A DNA stretch of 39,325 bases from CAIKOD01 sp035505975 (GTDB taxonomy: Archaea > Halobacteriota > Methanomicrobia > Methanomicrobiales > Methanospirillaceae): positions 1-39,325 of the forward strand of contig DATJQJ010000027.1 in the NCBI GenBank assembly GCA_035505975.1, given 5' to 3'. How positions within the stretch are numbered: position 1 is the first letter of the stretch; each line of letters starts with the position of its first letter. A program made the translations under genes and the position numbers. The notes under the pieces were generated by a model, which did no database searches, was not told where the DNA came from, and saw only the letters and a program-made list of their open reading frames with translations. This document shows, piece after piece, positions 1 through 9,028 of this stretch.

Positions 1-3000
1 GGGTTCACATTCGATCCAAGATACACATTCTCCCCGTTATCAGTCCCCGTCGTGTTCCATACCGTGAACCTGACCTGGTAATTCGTTAATGCACCTGAAC
101 TGGAACCGGCTATCGTGTGCACCTTCCGGTAACTCCACCCAGACAGGAACGGTGGCGGTGCCGTTACAGTAATGTAATTCGTCTTCGTCGTGGTATTGGT
201 GCCGTAACTGTTCGTCACTTTCAACGAAACGGTATACAATCCCGTTCCCGTATAGGTGTGGCTCGGGTTCTGCTGCGTTGAATACGTGTTGTCCCCAAAA
301 CTCCAGTTCCATGCGGTCGGAATGCTTCCGGTAGAATTATCGTAAAACTGAACCGTCAGAGGATTAACCCCGGTTAAAGGAGTAGCATTAAAACCAGCGA
401 CGGGACCTGAAGGCGTTACCTGTGATCCTCCGGTTCCACCGCCGAACGCCTTGATGCAGACATTCGTATTCCCGTACGAGCTGGTTATATCGCTCCAGCT
501 GTTTCCATTTGAACTGACATAACTCTGCCCTGCTGAAGCTCTTGCCCCACTCGAATAGCCACTCAGGGGATATTCAAGTGCAATGGGGTATTTATTGCTC
601 GGGTTGGAGAACTGGATAACAACAGAGAACGTCTGGCCATTCGTGACCGAGACTGGAGTAATGGTGACCGTATGGTACCCTGCATAGGGGAACGACCCGG
701 ATGTGGTCGATTGCAGGCTGCCGCTTTTCGGCCCGGATGTCGGGTTGGTGTAGACATAGACGGTATACTGGGTATTTACATCGGTCGTATAGAAGCTCAC
801 GGCATTGATCGGCTGGTTGGCAGATGCAGTAAAGATATTTGCGGCCCACCCGGTGGTACTCGAATACCCGTAATCTATCGATTCCCCGAGAGGGTCGTAC
901 TGGTAACTGGTATTATAATTGGTTGTCGGCTCTGCATCGTGGAAGACTGCCTGCTCGTCGTGGCCGAGAATGCTGTCATAGTAGGAGATCCAGAAGTATC
1001 CATCTCCATTCCAGGCGCTTCCCCAGCTGTTTTTACATAGGAATGCACCCGCTCCGGGGGCCCCGGTCACCGCATGATTGTCATCCCAGCCGGCAATCGT
1101 GATCATATGGTTCCCGGAACCACCTGACGGGTAATAGTACCCGTTACTCTGGAGGTAAGCACTATTCCAGTAGAACGAGGCGGAAATGCCGCCATAATTC
1201 ATGATCGCTGCTTTGAAATTGTCATTGTCGGTCGCGCTGCTCCTTGGGGGAAGATAGATCACATCCTGTACATGTTTCTGGACCGGTGAACTGGTCCCTT
1301 CGTTTAACGGACCGCTCCACCGTGCAAGGTACGCGGCGGACATCTCGTTGTTGCCGCCGTTGCAGGAGCCGTAATCAAACCCGCTATTCGCATTGAGGTC
1401 TCCTTCATAGAAATCCCGATTCTCTGCCGGCATCAGGCTCGATTCCAGCGACCCGTACGCACCATACGCCCAGCAGTCACCACACGAGCCCTGGTCCTTA
1501 ACCGACGTAACCCTGTTGTACGAACGAAGGTCGTAGGACGAAGGATAATTCCCGAGGGTCATAATGGCAGGCCTCGATCCCGCCATCTGCGAGAAATTGA
1601 GGGGTGAAGGCCTGTACCCGGTGAGGACCTGTTTCCCGGATCCGTCATTATAGGTATTTTGTACCGATGCCAGCTGGAACAGGAGAAATGCAGGATTAAC
1701 GGGAGCCAAGGTACCATTTCCGGTAGGTACCTGGGTTGGTGTCGGTGTGATCGTGGCGGTAGCTGTCGGTATCGGCGTTACCTGGGATGCTGAACCCGTT
1801 ACCGCAGCATAGGCGTCAATTCTGCCGCCTGTCTTAACTTTCCCAGACATGGATGACTTCAGGTCTGCCGTACTTAAGATATCGGATTTAACCTGCGATG
1901 CGGTCCAGTCCGGATGCACCGCCTTTACAAGACCAGCTATTCCGGCCACGTACGGGACGGCCATCGAAGTGCCGGAAAATGTTCCGTATTGTGAACCCGG
2001 GCTGGTGGTATAGATATTTACACCCGGCGCTGCTACGTCCACCGTTTCCGGCCCATAATTCGAGAACGAAGCCAGGTTATCATTCTGATCGCTTGCAGCC
2101 ACGCTGACAAGATTTGCATTCCCATACGATGCCGGGTAAACCGGAGAATTGTCATTGTCCTGTCCGCTATTCCCGGCAGCGCATACGATAATTGCAGGCG
2201 ACACGTCGATGGCGTCCTTCAGGGCCTGGTCGTATTCACTTCCACCCCATGAAATACTGATGACATTGGCGCCCATCTGGTTGGCATAAAGAATAGCGTC
2301 GATGGCATCGCTCTCGTAGCCGTAGCCCTGTGAATTGATCACCTTGAGAGGCATGATGCGGACATTCCAGTCTACACCCGCGATGCCCAGGTTATTATTC
2401 CCTATCGCCCCGATAACGCCGGCGCACTCTGTCCCGTGGCCATTGGTGTCAATGGGATCATTGGTATGATCGACGAAATTCCACCCATGCACGTCATCGA
2501 CGTAGCCGTTGCCGTCATCGTCGTTCCCATTTCCGGAGACTTCTTTCGCATTCGTCCAGATGTTTGCTACGAGATCAGGATGGTTGTAATCAATACCGGT
2601 ATCGAGGACTGCAACGACAACACTATTCGATCCTGTCGTCTTGTCCCATGCCTGCGGGGCACTTATTACCGGCAATGCCCACTCCTGAGAATAGGAAGGG
2701 TCATTTGGGGTCGAAAAGAGAGATATTTTGTAGTTTGGCGTTGCGTAGAGCACATTGGGGTTGTTCTTATATTCTGCAATGACATCTGCGATATTCTCCC
2801 CGTTCGCCACTTTAACAACTTGCATTCCGGAAAGCCCTTTCTTATCCAAATCGTCAATTACTGTCGCAGAAACGGCCGTATGCGCAGCGGAAATAATTTT
2901 TCCTTTATTTGTAGGATCGGCGATGCTTTGAGGTTTGAACCGTACGATCACCTCGTCAGGAGCATAGGTATCGCCCGAACCAATAGACGATGAAACATCC

Positions 3001-3473
3001 TGCTGCTGAACAGAGCTGGTAGGATTGCTGGTGGGAACGGAATTCGTCGGTATGGTCGTTACTGCTGTCGACGACCCGGTTATGGAAGACTCGCGTGTTT
3101 GCGCAGGTGTCGTGACAGGTATTGTGGTCGGAACCGGAGTAGCAGGGGCGGACGTAACTGGAGGGAGCGGTGTCGGGGAAGAAGAGGGAGCCGGCGTAGC
3201 GGGGGCGGTTGTTACTACCGGGGAATTAACGACTTCAGGTTCTGTCTGGGAGGGTGCAATGGTAACGGTGGGAATCGTTGTTATCGAATCCGGCACCGGA
3301 ACCGTTGGAACGGTTGTTATATTCTGCGTGCTGCCAGGCACCACATAGGATGAACTAGCCGGATTGCTGTCCGTTACGGTATTACCGACCTCCCGGTCTG
3401 CGAGTGCACAAGCCGTCGCAAAAAGAAGGAGGATCAGGATCAATGCTGTATATCTATGCACATGGGATTTCAT
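1..3473 (-). CDS. Secreted dual protease: subtilisin (S8) + papain-like (C1) + PKD, 3' end outside window
   Basis: One uninterrupted reading frame of at least 1157 residues runs from an ATG at 3471-3473 off the left edge. Residues 1-25 look like a signal peptide, and about 30-155 is a Pro/Thr/Ser-rich linker. About 163-245 resembles a subtilase propeptide (VIVRFKP, then NPNVLYATPNY). A subtilisin domain follows with Asp291 (VLDTGID), His346 (NGHGTECAG), Asn435 (AAGNSG) and Ser503 (SGTSMAVPY). A second Thr/Pro linker (about 545-575) leads to a papain-type domain with Gln661/Cys667 (QGSCGDCWAY), His789 (NHMITIAGWDD) and Asn815 (CKNSWG). Next come a jelly-roll-like region (about 850-1000), a PKD domain (about 1020-1103, WNWSFGDN) and the start of what looks like a DUF2341 domain (GWSYRKV). 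Both catalytic sets are complete, so both domains are predicted active outside the cell. The host role (protein degradation, surface processing or defence) is not shown by the sequence. Confidence 0.93.
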   Translation of the reverse strand, partial: MKSHVHRYTALILILLLFATACALADREVGNTVTDSNPASSSYVVPGSTQNITTVPTVPVPDSITTIPTVTIAPSQTEPEVVNSPVVTTAPATPAPSSSPTPLPPVTSAPATPVPTTIPVTTPAQTRESSITGSSTAVTTIPTNSVPTSNPTSSVQQQDVSSSIGSGDTYAPDEVIVRFKPQSIADPTNKGKIISAAHTAVSATVIDDLDKKGLSGMQVVKVANGENIADVIAEYKNNPNVLYATPNYKISLFSTPNDPSYSQEWALPVISAPQAWDKTTGSNSVVVAVLDTGIDYNHPDLVANIWTNAKEVSGNGNDDDGNGYVDDVHGWNFVDHTNDPIDTNGHGTECAGVIGAIGNNNLGIAGVDWNVRIMPLKVINSQGYGYESDAIDAILYANQMGANVISISWGGSEYDQALKDAIDVSPAIIVCAAGNSGQDNDNSPVYPASYGNANLVSVAASDQNDNLASFSNYGPETVDVAAPGVNIYTTSPGSQYGTFSGTSMAVPYVAGIAGLVKAVHPDWTASQVKSDILSTADLKSSMSGKVKTGGRIDAYAAVTGSASQVTPIPTATATITPTPTQVPTGNGTLAPVNPAFLLFQLASVQNTYNDGSGKQVLTGYRPSPLNFSQMAGSRPAIMTLGNYPSSYDLRSYNRVTSVKDQGSCGDCWAYGAYGSLESSLMPAENRDFYEGDLNANSGFDYGSCNGGNNEMSAAYLARWSGPLNEGTSSPVQKHVQDVIYLPPRSSATDNDNFKAAIMNYGGISASFYWNSAYLQSNGYYYPSGGSGNHMITIAGWDDNHAVTGAPGAGAFLCKNSWGSAWNGDGYFWISYYDSILGHDEQAVFHDAEPTTNYNTSYQYDPLGESIDYGYSSTTGWAANIFTASANQPINAVSFYTTDVNTQYTVYVYTNPTSGPKSGSLQSTTSGSFPYAGYHTVTITPVSVTNGQTFSVVIQFSNPSNKYPIALEYPLSGYSSGARASAGQSYVSSNGNSWSDITSSYGNTNVCIKAFGGGTGGSQVTPSGPVAGFNATPLTGVNPLTVQFYDNSTGSIPTAWNWSFGDNTYSTQQNPSHTYTGTGLYTVSLKVTNSYGTNTTTKTNYITVTAPPPFLSGWSYRKVHTIAGSSSGALTNYQVRFTVWNTTGTDNGENVYLGSNVN

Positions 3474-3672
3474 CGAACCGCCCTCTACACCTTCTCAGTG
3501 TATAGCATTATTGTAAATCATTAGGTTTTTTAATATTATGGATGCCTGCAGATCCAACTGCAATCAGTACTTGATCAGATAATTAATATATCTTTAACTT
3601 GGGACAGGGGATTTTTCCCGTAAAGCCAGTGACCGGGCCTGAAAATTTTTAATGTAGTGAAAATGAAGGGAT
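3474..3672. other. Intergenic region before the dual protease
   Basis: The 199 bp between the permease stop and the protease start are AT-rich. On the minus strand they hold runs such as AATATTAAAAAACC that may serve as the protease promoter, and a purine-rich GAAGGTG/AGAGGGCGG stretch just before the ATG that could be its ribosome binding site. I see no other gene. Confidence 0.4.
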
Positions 3673-4539
3673 TCAGACGATATCTGCAAAATATTGCTCC
3701 ATCCTTCGGAAATAGAACATGCCAGTGACAATTAGAAACATAACAACCCCAAAAGAAATCAGGATTGTAGTACCTGGAGCTGATGTCCCCAGCAGAGCCC
3801 AGCGGAAACCTTCAATGACCCCGGTCATCGGATTTAGGGCATACAACCACTGCCAGGATTGGGGTATCATACTCGCGGGATACACAACCGGTGATGCAAA
3901 CATCCAGATCTGTATCAGGAACGGCACTGTATACTGGAAATCACGATACTGGACATTTAAGGCTGACAGCCAGAGGCCTACGGAAAGCGAAGTCATCATG
4001 GCGAAAATAATAAGCAGTGGCAGGAATATGACATTGATCGTTGGGACGACACCGTAGTATATCATAAGAATTACCAGTAACCCAAATGCCACTATGAAAT
4101 CGACAAGTGGCGAGAGTATGCTCGCAACAGGCATAATCAGGCGTGGAAAATATACTTTTGTCATGATATTTGCATTCTGCACCATGCTTAACGTCGATCG
4201 TGACATCCCTTCAGCGAACAACGTCCACGGTAGCAGTGCAGTGAATGCGAATAACGGATAAGGGACATTATCAGACGGAATTCCCGCCAGTCTCCCAAAG
4301 AACAGGGTAAAGATTACCATCATCAACAGGGGCTGAAGTACAGCCCATGCAATACCGAGACCGGTCTGTTTATAGCGAAGTTTTACATCACGCCAGGTAA
4401 AAAAATAGAGGAGTTCCCTGTACTCCCAGAGTTCGTGAAAATCGACCGGCACCCATTTTCGCGGTGGGCGGATGACTATTGTTGGTTTTCTGACCTCCAC
4501 CGGAATGACTCCGGTTTCATCAGCAATGGTCATTTCCAC
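3673..4539 (-). CDS. ABC-2 type polysaccharide export permease
   Basis: This 288-residue membrane protein belongs to the ABC-2 permeases that export surface polysaccharide (Wzm/TagG/RfbA type). A cytoplasmic N-terminus (residues 1-48) precedes the family signature RDVKLRYKQTGLGIAWAVLQP at about 50-70, followed by about six hydrophobic segments. It overlaps the end of the GDP-fucose synthase gene by 20 bp, so the two are co-transcribed. The start is either GTG at 4539 or ATG at 4533, with no decisive ribosome binding site. The matching ATP-binding subunit, usually adjacent, is absent: the next gene on the strand is the secreted protease. It probably exports a deoxyhexose-containing glycan, to judge from gmd and the fucose synthase upstream. 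Confidence 0.9.
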   Translation of the reverse strand: MEMTIADETGVIPVEVRKPTIVIRPPRKWVPVDFHELWEYRELLYFFTWRDVKLRYKQTGLGIAWAVLQPLLMMVIFTLFFGRLAGIPSDNVPYPLFAFTALLPWTLFAEGMSRSTLSMVQNANIMTKVYFPRLIMPVASILSPLVDFIVAFGLLVILMIYYGVVPTINVIFLPLLIIFAMMTSLSVGLWLSALNVQYRDFQYTVPFLIQIWMFASPVVYPASMIPQSWQWLYALNPMTGVIEGFRWALLGTSAPGTTILISFGVVMFLIVTGMFYFRRMEQYFADIV

Positions 4540-5488
4540 GTGAATCCGCCATTTCTTTATTGTTCATATACCAGTCGATAGTGGCTTTAAGTCCTTCTTC
4601 AAATGAAGTCCTTGCCTCGAATCCGAATTCCTGTTTTGCCCTGCTGACATCAAGGCAGCGTCGGGGCTGGCCATCCGGTTTACTGGTATCCCACCTGATC
4701 TCTCCCTCAAACCCGGTAAGTTTTCCTATCAGGGTTACTAACTCCCGGATTGATATTTCCCTGCCCGCACCAATGTTCACCGGATCGGGTTTGTTGTATC
4801 GTTCAGTTGCAAGGACAATTGCCCGGGCACAGTCATCGACGTACAGGAATTCGCGTGAAGCAGCTCCCGTACCCCACACTTCGACCGTCTTATGATCTTC
4901 TTCAACAGCCTCAACAAACTTTTTGATAAGTGCGGGAATTACATGGGAATTTTCGGGATTGAAATTATCCCTCGGTCCATAAAGGTTAACAGGGAGCAGG
5001 TAAATGGAATTGAATCCGTATTGCTGCCGGTACGCCTGTGACTGAACAAGGAGCATTTTTTTTGCTAGTCCGTAAGGGGCATTGGTTTCTTCGGGATAGC
5101 CATTCCAAAGGTCTTTTTCCTGGAAGGGAACCGGGGTGAACTTTGGATAGGCACAGACAGTCCCGAGGATCACGCATTTATTGACCCCTTCGCGACGTGC
5201 TGCTTCGATTACCTGTATACCTATTATGGCATTGTCGTAGAAAAGAAAAGCGGGATATTTCTGATTGAACCCGATACCACCAACCTTGGCGGCAAGATGG
5301 ATTACTATATCTTTATCTTTTACTGCTTCAAGACAATTTTCCCAAATTCTCAGATCCATCTCTTTGCTTCGCGGGACGCTAATCTGGTTATCCGATACCC
5401 CTTCTTTATGAAGGCACTGAATAATGCTTGAGCCAAGAAATCCCGCCCCGCCTGTCACCAGGATGTTTTTATCCTTCCAGAATGCCAT
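4520..5488 (-). CDS. fcl: GDP-L-fucose synthase (3,5-epimerase/4-reductase)
   Basis: This 322-residue short-chain dehydrogenase is close to the usual 321 of E. coli Fcl/WcaG. It turns GDP-4-keto-6-deoxymannose, the product of the upstream gmd, into GDP-L-fucose using NADPH. The Rossmann motif TGGAGFLGS lies at 12-20. Active-site positions are Thr110 (GTVCAYP, where E. coli has Ser107), Cys112, Tyr139 and Lys143 (APYGLAKK) and His182 (NSHVIPA). The Ser-to-Thr change is conservative. AGGAG stands about 8 bases before the ATG at 5486-5488. It lies 84 bp downstream of gmd and overlaps the permease gene, forming a sugar-activation and export unit. Confidence 0.93.
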   Translation of the reverse strand: MAFWKDKNILVTGGAGFLGSSIIQCLHKEGVSDNQISVPRSKEMDLRIWENCLEAVKDKDIVIHLAAKVGGIGFNQKYPAFLFYDNAIIGIQVIEAARREGVNKCVILGTVCAYPKFTPVPFQEKDLWNGYPEETNAPYGLAKKMLLVQSQAYRQQYGFNSIYLLPVNLYGPRDNFNPENSHVIPALIKKFVEAVEEDHKTVEVWGTGAASREFLYVDDCARAIVLATERYNKPDPVNIGAGREISIRELVTLIGKLTGFEGEIRWDTSKPDGQPRRCLDVSRAKQEFGFEARTSFEEGLKATIDWYMNNKEMADSRGNDHC

Positions 5489-5572
5489 TCACTCATCTCC
5501 TGTTAATTTAATTATCTGCTCTTGGTAAATTATTTACTTTGTAAATAATCTATCCGCCAGTTAGTTCTAAAT

Positions 5573-6616
5573 TCAGTCCTTTTTCCACCACTTGTCAGGG
5601 AATTTTTTTGCGAGGATTTCATCCCCTTCCCCGATGGGTTCGAAACCGAGCGCCCTGATATCGGCGTCCACCATGATCTTTACCAGTTCCCCAAACTTTA
5701 CTTTCGGTTTCCAGCCTAGTTTTTCATTTGACTTCCTGGGATCCGATATCAGGACGTCAACTTCAGTGGGGCGGAAGTATTTCGGGTCGATCTTCACATA
5801 GGTACCGACATCGAGTCCGGCATACTCGAAGGCAGCGTTCAAAAACTCGCTGACCGAATGAGTCTCTCCGGTCCCGATGACATAGTCATCGGCATGGTCC
5901 TGCTGAAGGATGCGCCACATGCATTCCACGTATTCGGGTGCGAACCCCCAGTCCCGTTTTGCCTCGAGATTGCCGAGGTAAAGGTACTTATCTTTTTTCG
6001 CAAGAAGACGGGCGATGCTTCTCGTTATTTTCCTCGTAACAAAGGTTTCGCCCCGGCGGGGAGATTCGTGATTAAAAAGAATCCCGTTTGATGCAAACAT
6101 ATGGTAGCCTTCGCGGTAATTTTTCGTCATCCAGTAGGCATATAGCTTCGCGCAGGCATAGGGACTCCGTGGCTGGAAATACGTATCCTCGTTTTGCGGG
6201 GGGCAGGCCGAGCCGAAAAGCTCGCTGCTCGATGCCTGGTAAAACCTGATATCCTTATTGCTCCGGCGGGCGGCTTCGAGGATCCTTGTCGTCCCGATTC
6301 CCGTCACGTTTCCCGTATATTCCGGCGTATCGAAGCTGACCCTTACATGGCTCTGTGCCCCGAGGTGATAGATCTCATCGGGCCGGATATTGTAGAGAAT
6401 GGAAGAGATCTGCTCCGAATCTGATAAATCTCCATAATGGAGAAAAATTTTCGCATCAGGGTCATGGGGATCGAGCAGGATATGGTCGATCCTGCCGGTA
6501 TTGAACGATGAGGACCTCCTCACGAGCCCGTGAACCTCGTATCCTTTGGAAAGGAGCAGCTCGGCGAGATATGAACCGTCCTGCCCGGTAATTCCTGTAA
6601 TAAATGCCTTCTTCAT
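5573..6616 (-). CDS. gmd: GDP-mannose 4,6-dehydratase
   Basis: This 347-residue NAD(P)-dependent dehydratase makes GDP-4-keto-6-deoxy-mannose from GDP-mannose, the first step to GDP-L-fucose and also to GDP-rhamnose or GDP-perosamine. The cofactor motif GITGQDG lies at 8-14 and the RRSSSFNTGRIDH block at 33-45. The catalytic SSE is at 130-132, and the Tyr153-x3-Lys157 pair lies in SPYACAK. GGAG sits 7 bases before the ATG. It heads the unit gmd - fcl - permease. A perfect 10-bp inverted repeat lies just upstream (6655-6689). Confidence 0.96.
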   Translation of the reverse strand: MKKAFITGITGQDGSYLAELLLSKGYEVHGLVRRSSSFNTGRIDHILLDPHDPDAKIFLHYGDLSDSEQISSILYNIRPDEIYHLGAQSHVRVSFDTPEYTGNVTGIGTTRILEAARRSNKDIRFYQASSSELFGSACPPQNEDTYFQPRSPYACAKLYAYWMTKNYREGYHMFASNGILFNHESPRRGETFVTRKITRSIARLLAKKDKYLYLGNLEAKRDWGFAPEYVECMWRILQQDHADDYVIGTGETHSVSEFLNAAFEYAGLDVGTYVKIDPKYFRPTEVDVLISDPRKSNEKLGWKPKVKFGELVKIMVDADIRALGFEPIGEGDEILAKKFPDKWWKKD

Positions 6617-6654
6617 CGGAAGTCTCCGGAATTGTCATGATTAATTGAATTTGC

Positions 6655-6689
6655 TATCTTATCAATCCTTCATCATATCTGATAAGATA
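6655..6689. promoter_or_regulatory. Perfect 10-bp inverted repeat upstream of gmd
   Basis: TATCTTATCA at 6655-6664 is the exact reverse complement of TGATAAGATA at 6680-6689, with 15 bp between them. The arms are about 38-73 bp upstream of the gmd start and over 100 bp upstream of the divergent PsiE-like gene. The position and the roughly two-turn spacing of the arms suit a dimeric regulator. That it is an operator is inference. Confidence 0.4.
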
Positions 6690-6797
6690 CCAGGGATTTC
6701 TCAGATGAAACCCATTGACCGGAACTGATTTCAGTAACTCCCACGACACCATTATCTCTCCTTATTACCGATTATTACAAAGGAACGTGGGTCTGTT

Positions 6798-7211
6798 ATG
6801 ACTGAACCATCACCGCGAATGAGCATTATCATCAGTGCATTTTCCTACATCCCGCTCGTCATCTATTTTTTTGTGGCGATCATGCTCACGATCGTAGCGA
6901 TCGCATCGCTCTTTGATTGTGCAATGCTGATCTGGAAACTTATCCTGACAGAGGATTTTGCCAGGAACCTGTACCCGGTCATCACGTCAATTCTCCTGAC
7001 GATCACGGTGATTGTTTTATTTGAAACGGTTACCGTGTATTTCAGGACAAAACATGTCCCTGTCCGGGCCCTGCTCGTAGCGGGCCTGACCGGCACGATC
7101 CGCCAGGTCCTCATTATCAATTATACACCGGTGGAAACAACGCAGCTCCTTGCGACTATAGGAATCCTCGCTGTCCTGATCGCCGGGGTGGTCCTTGTCA
7201 AGGAAGAATAA
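6798..7211 (+). CDS. PsiE-like inner membrane protein
   Basis: This small protein of 137 residues has four hydrophobic segments (about 18-40, 55-75, 95-112 and 115-133). The block from TVTVYFRTKHVPVRALLVAGLTGTIRQVL (about 75-103) is the conserved centre of the PsiE/DUF2318-like phosphate-starvation-inducible family (PF06146). The molecular role of that family is unknown. It stands alone on the plus strand between the GDP-fucose unit and a convergent methylase gene. Upstream sequence shows only a weak AAAGGAAC ribosome-binding match. Phosphate control is not visible in the sequence. Confidence 0.75.
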   Translation: MTEPSPRMSIIISAFSYIPLVIYFFVAIMLTIVAIASLFDCAMLIWKLILTEDFARNLYPVITSILLTITVIVLFETVTVYFRTKHVPVRALLVAGLTGTIRQVLIINYTPVETTQLLATIGILAVLIAGVVLVKEE

Positions 7212-7428
7212 AAAATAATTAGAAAAAACATTTAATTTAGGCTTTGTTGACATCCTATCTCCGCGCTGCCTCTTCTTTTGCTAATGTTCTTCATCTTTAA
7301 TGTTTCAAGTGAAATTGAGATCGTCTCGCACTCCCGGGGATCCACCCAAAAACTAGCGGCACCCTGATTGCAGTACAATCAAAATTAAAAGGTTTCTGAA
7401 CTCAAAATATCGAATGCCCAGGGCTGCT
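7212..7428. other. Convergent intergenic region with possible decayed repeat
   Basis: These 217 bp lie between convergent genes. An A-rich run follows the PsiE-like stop (7208-7228). Bases 7332-7349 (ACTCCCGGGGATCCACCC) resemble the start of the dispersed repeat at 20442 and 26138, but the rest of the element is not recognisable, so a decayed copy is only possible. Confidence 0.3.
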
Positions 7429-7998
7429 CTACGATTCACCTTTCATTACGAAGAGCCATTCATCGAATATCTTTTTCCGGGCGATAATAGCCGTTTTGAA
7501 TGCCTGCTCGTGGAACATTCCGGCCACTTCGTCGACCCCGGTGAGGGACGAGATGAGCAATAATACCCTTCCTTCGGGGGCAAGGACCGATCGGACACCG
7601 TCAATAAACCTTGCAATAGTCGACCGTCCCTCGGGACCGCCGTCCAGTGCATATTCCAGCCAGTCTACGATCCTTTCTTCGTCCTGTGTTGGCAGGTATG
7701 GCGGGTTAAAGACGACCAGATCGAATTTTCCCGAAATCCCGGCGAAAAGATCGGTCCTTACAACGGGAAGTCCTCTTGATTTCGCTGTGAGACATGCATG
7801 GGGGTTGATATCAGCACAGAGAAGGAAGTTGTACCCGGTGAGATGGCATCCTACGTATCCGGTCCCGGTCCCCATCTCAAGAACACGGTCGGAGGGTTGC
7901 AATTCACCTTGCACCGTTTCGAGCAGGAGGTACGTGTCTGCTTCAGGCTGGTAGACCTGGCAGGGATCATAGCAGCCGGCGATCGGGAATTCCTTCAT
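7429..7998 (-). CDS. HemK/PrmC-type protein glutamine methyltransferase
   Basis: This SAM-dependent methyltransferase has 189 residues, the short archaeal/eukaryotic Mtq2-like form without the N-terminal helical domain of bacterial PrmC. The SAM-binding motif EMGTGTG is at 41-47 and the glutamine/adenine-type catalytic motif NPPY at 98-101. The likely substrate is the GGQ glutamine of release factor aRF1. It follows rsmA after 262 bp and ends the translation-gene run. No strong ribosome binding site precedes the ATG at 7996-7998. Confidence 0.85.
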   Translation of the reverse strand: MKEFPIAGCYDPCQVYQPEADTYLLLETVQGELQPSDRVLEMGTGTGYVGCHLTGYNFLLCADINPHACLTAKSRGLPVVRTDLFAGISGKFDLVVFNPPYLPTQDEERIVDWLEYALDGGPEGRSTIARFIDGVRSVLAPEGRVLLLISSLTGVDEVAGMFHEQAFKTAIIARKKIFDEWLFVMKGES

Positions 7999-8260
7999 TG
8001 TTGTGATACAAGGGTTGGTGTTCCTGGTATATTCACGTTAATATCGATCTGAAATTTATCCCAGTGAGTGAGATATAGTCAGACATTGCATTCGATTCAA
8101 AAGAAGGATCGATACGGCCTCTGAAAGTTGCTGGAACTGATGATTCACCGTATAGATTTGCAAACCGGGATGTTTGGCGATGCGGGTGACAAGATGATTT
8201 TCCCTGGAATAATTCGCTGGGGGGGCATCTTTAAAAGCCTTATTCCGAATCCCTGCGATG
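7999..8260. other. Gap between rsmA and the methylase
   Basis: These 262 bp between two same-strand genes contain no convincing reading frame of their own. I see only AT-rich stretches that could hold the methylase promoter. Confidence 0.3.
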
Positions 8261-9028
8261 TCAAGTCCCGAGGTTCGTAATTGTCGCGAAGTCTTCGAGG
8301 TACAATTCTTCGGGCCTCGAAGACAGGATCTCTTCAGGCAGCAGTCCCAGTACGTGGGCGACAAATTCCTTATTGAGTATCCCTGACGATCCTTTGAGGC
8401 AGTTCCGCACGGTCTTGCGCCGGTGGGAGAAGAGGGCTCGCACCACATCGGCATAGAGATCCCGGTCGCTGATTTCGAAGATGGGACCTCTGGGCACGAT
8501 TTTTACAACCATCGACCTCACCTGCGGCTTAGGCGAAAAACAGTTCGGTGATAACTCGAAGCACTTTTCCACACATGCATAGGTCTGGACCATTACCGAA
8601 AGTCTCCCGCATTCAGGTGTGCCGACCGGCGCGAGCATCCGCTGGGCGAATTCGCTCTGGTACATCAGGACGGCGGTCTCAAAACCGTTATCGAGAAGCC
8701 GGAACGTGATTTTTGAGGATGCCGAGTAGGGAAGGTTGGAAACAACGATATCAAAGGGTGGGAGCTCGCATTTCGTTGCGTCGCCCTGGAACAGTTCGAG
8801 TCTCCCGGACTGCAAATCCCCGGCAAAATCCTCCTCGAGATCGGCGACGAGGTCACCATCAAGCTCGACTGCCCGGACATGCGCACCTCTTTCAAGCAAC
8901 GCACGTGTCAGTATTCCCCGGCCCGGTCCGATCTCAAGAACGATACGTTCTTTGACATCGACAAGGCCGGCAATTCGTCGGACAGCATTCTCGTCGACCA
9001 GGAAATGCTGGTCTTTCGGGGCCTTCAT
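8261..9028 (-). CDS. rsmA: 16S rRNA (adenine1518/1519-N6) dimethyltransferase
   Basis: This is the 255-residue KsgA/Dim1 enzyme, which dimethylates two neighbouring adenines in the 3' hairpin of 16S rRNA late in small-subunit assembly. DQHFLVDENAVRRI at 6-19 matches the family's N-terminal block. The SAM site LEIGPGRG lies at 31-38, AVELD at about 53-57 and the catalytic NLPY at 98-101. The start overlaps the DUF655 stop by 4 bp (ATGA), implying translational coupling. Confidence 0.97.
   Translation of the reverse strand: MKAPKDQHFLVDENAVRRIAGLVDVKERIVLEIGPGRGILTRALLERGAHVRAVELDGDLVADLEEDFAGDLQSGRLELFQGDATKCELPPFDIVVSNLPYSASSKITFRLLDNGFETAVLMYQSEFAQRMLAPVGTPECGRLSVMVQTYACVEKCFELSPNCFSPKPQVRSMVVKIVPRGPIFEISDRDLYADVVRALFSHRRKTVRNCLKGSSGILNKEFVAHVLGLLPEEILSSRPEELYLEDFATITNLGT

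Noticed and set aside
2436..3348. Plus-strand open frames (Val/Gly-rich, 107-185 residues) opposite the dual protease
   Set aside because: They mirror the codon pattern of the minus-strand protease linker and catalytic domain and match no family.
8056..8454. 132-residue minus-strand frame overlapping the rsmA 3' end
   Set aside because: It lies mostly in another frame of rsmA, has no family match and no ribosome binding site.
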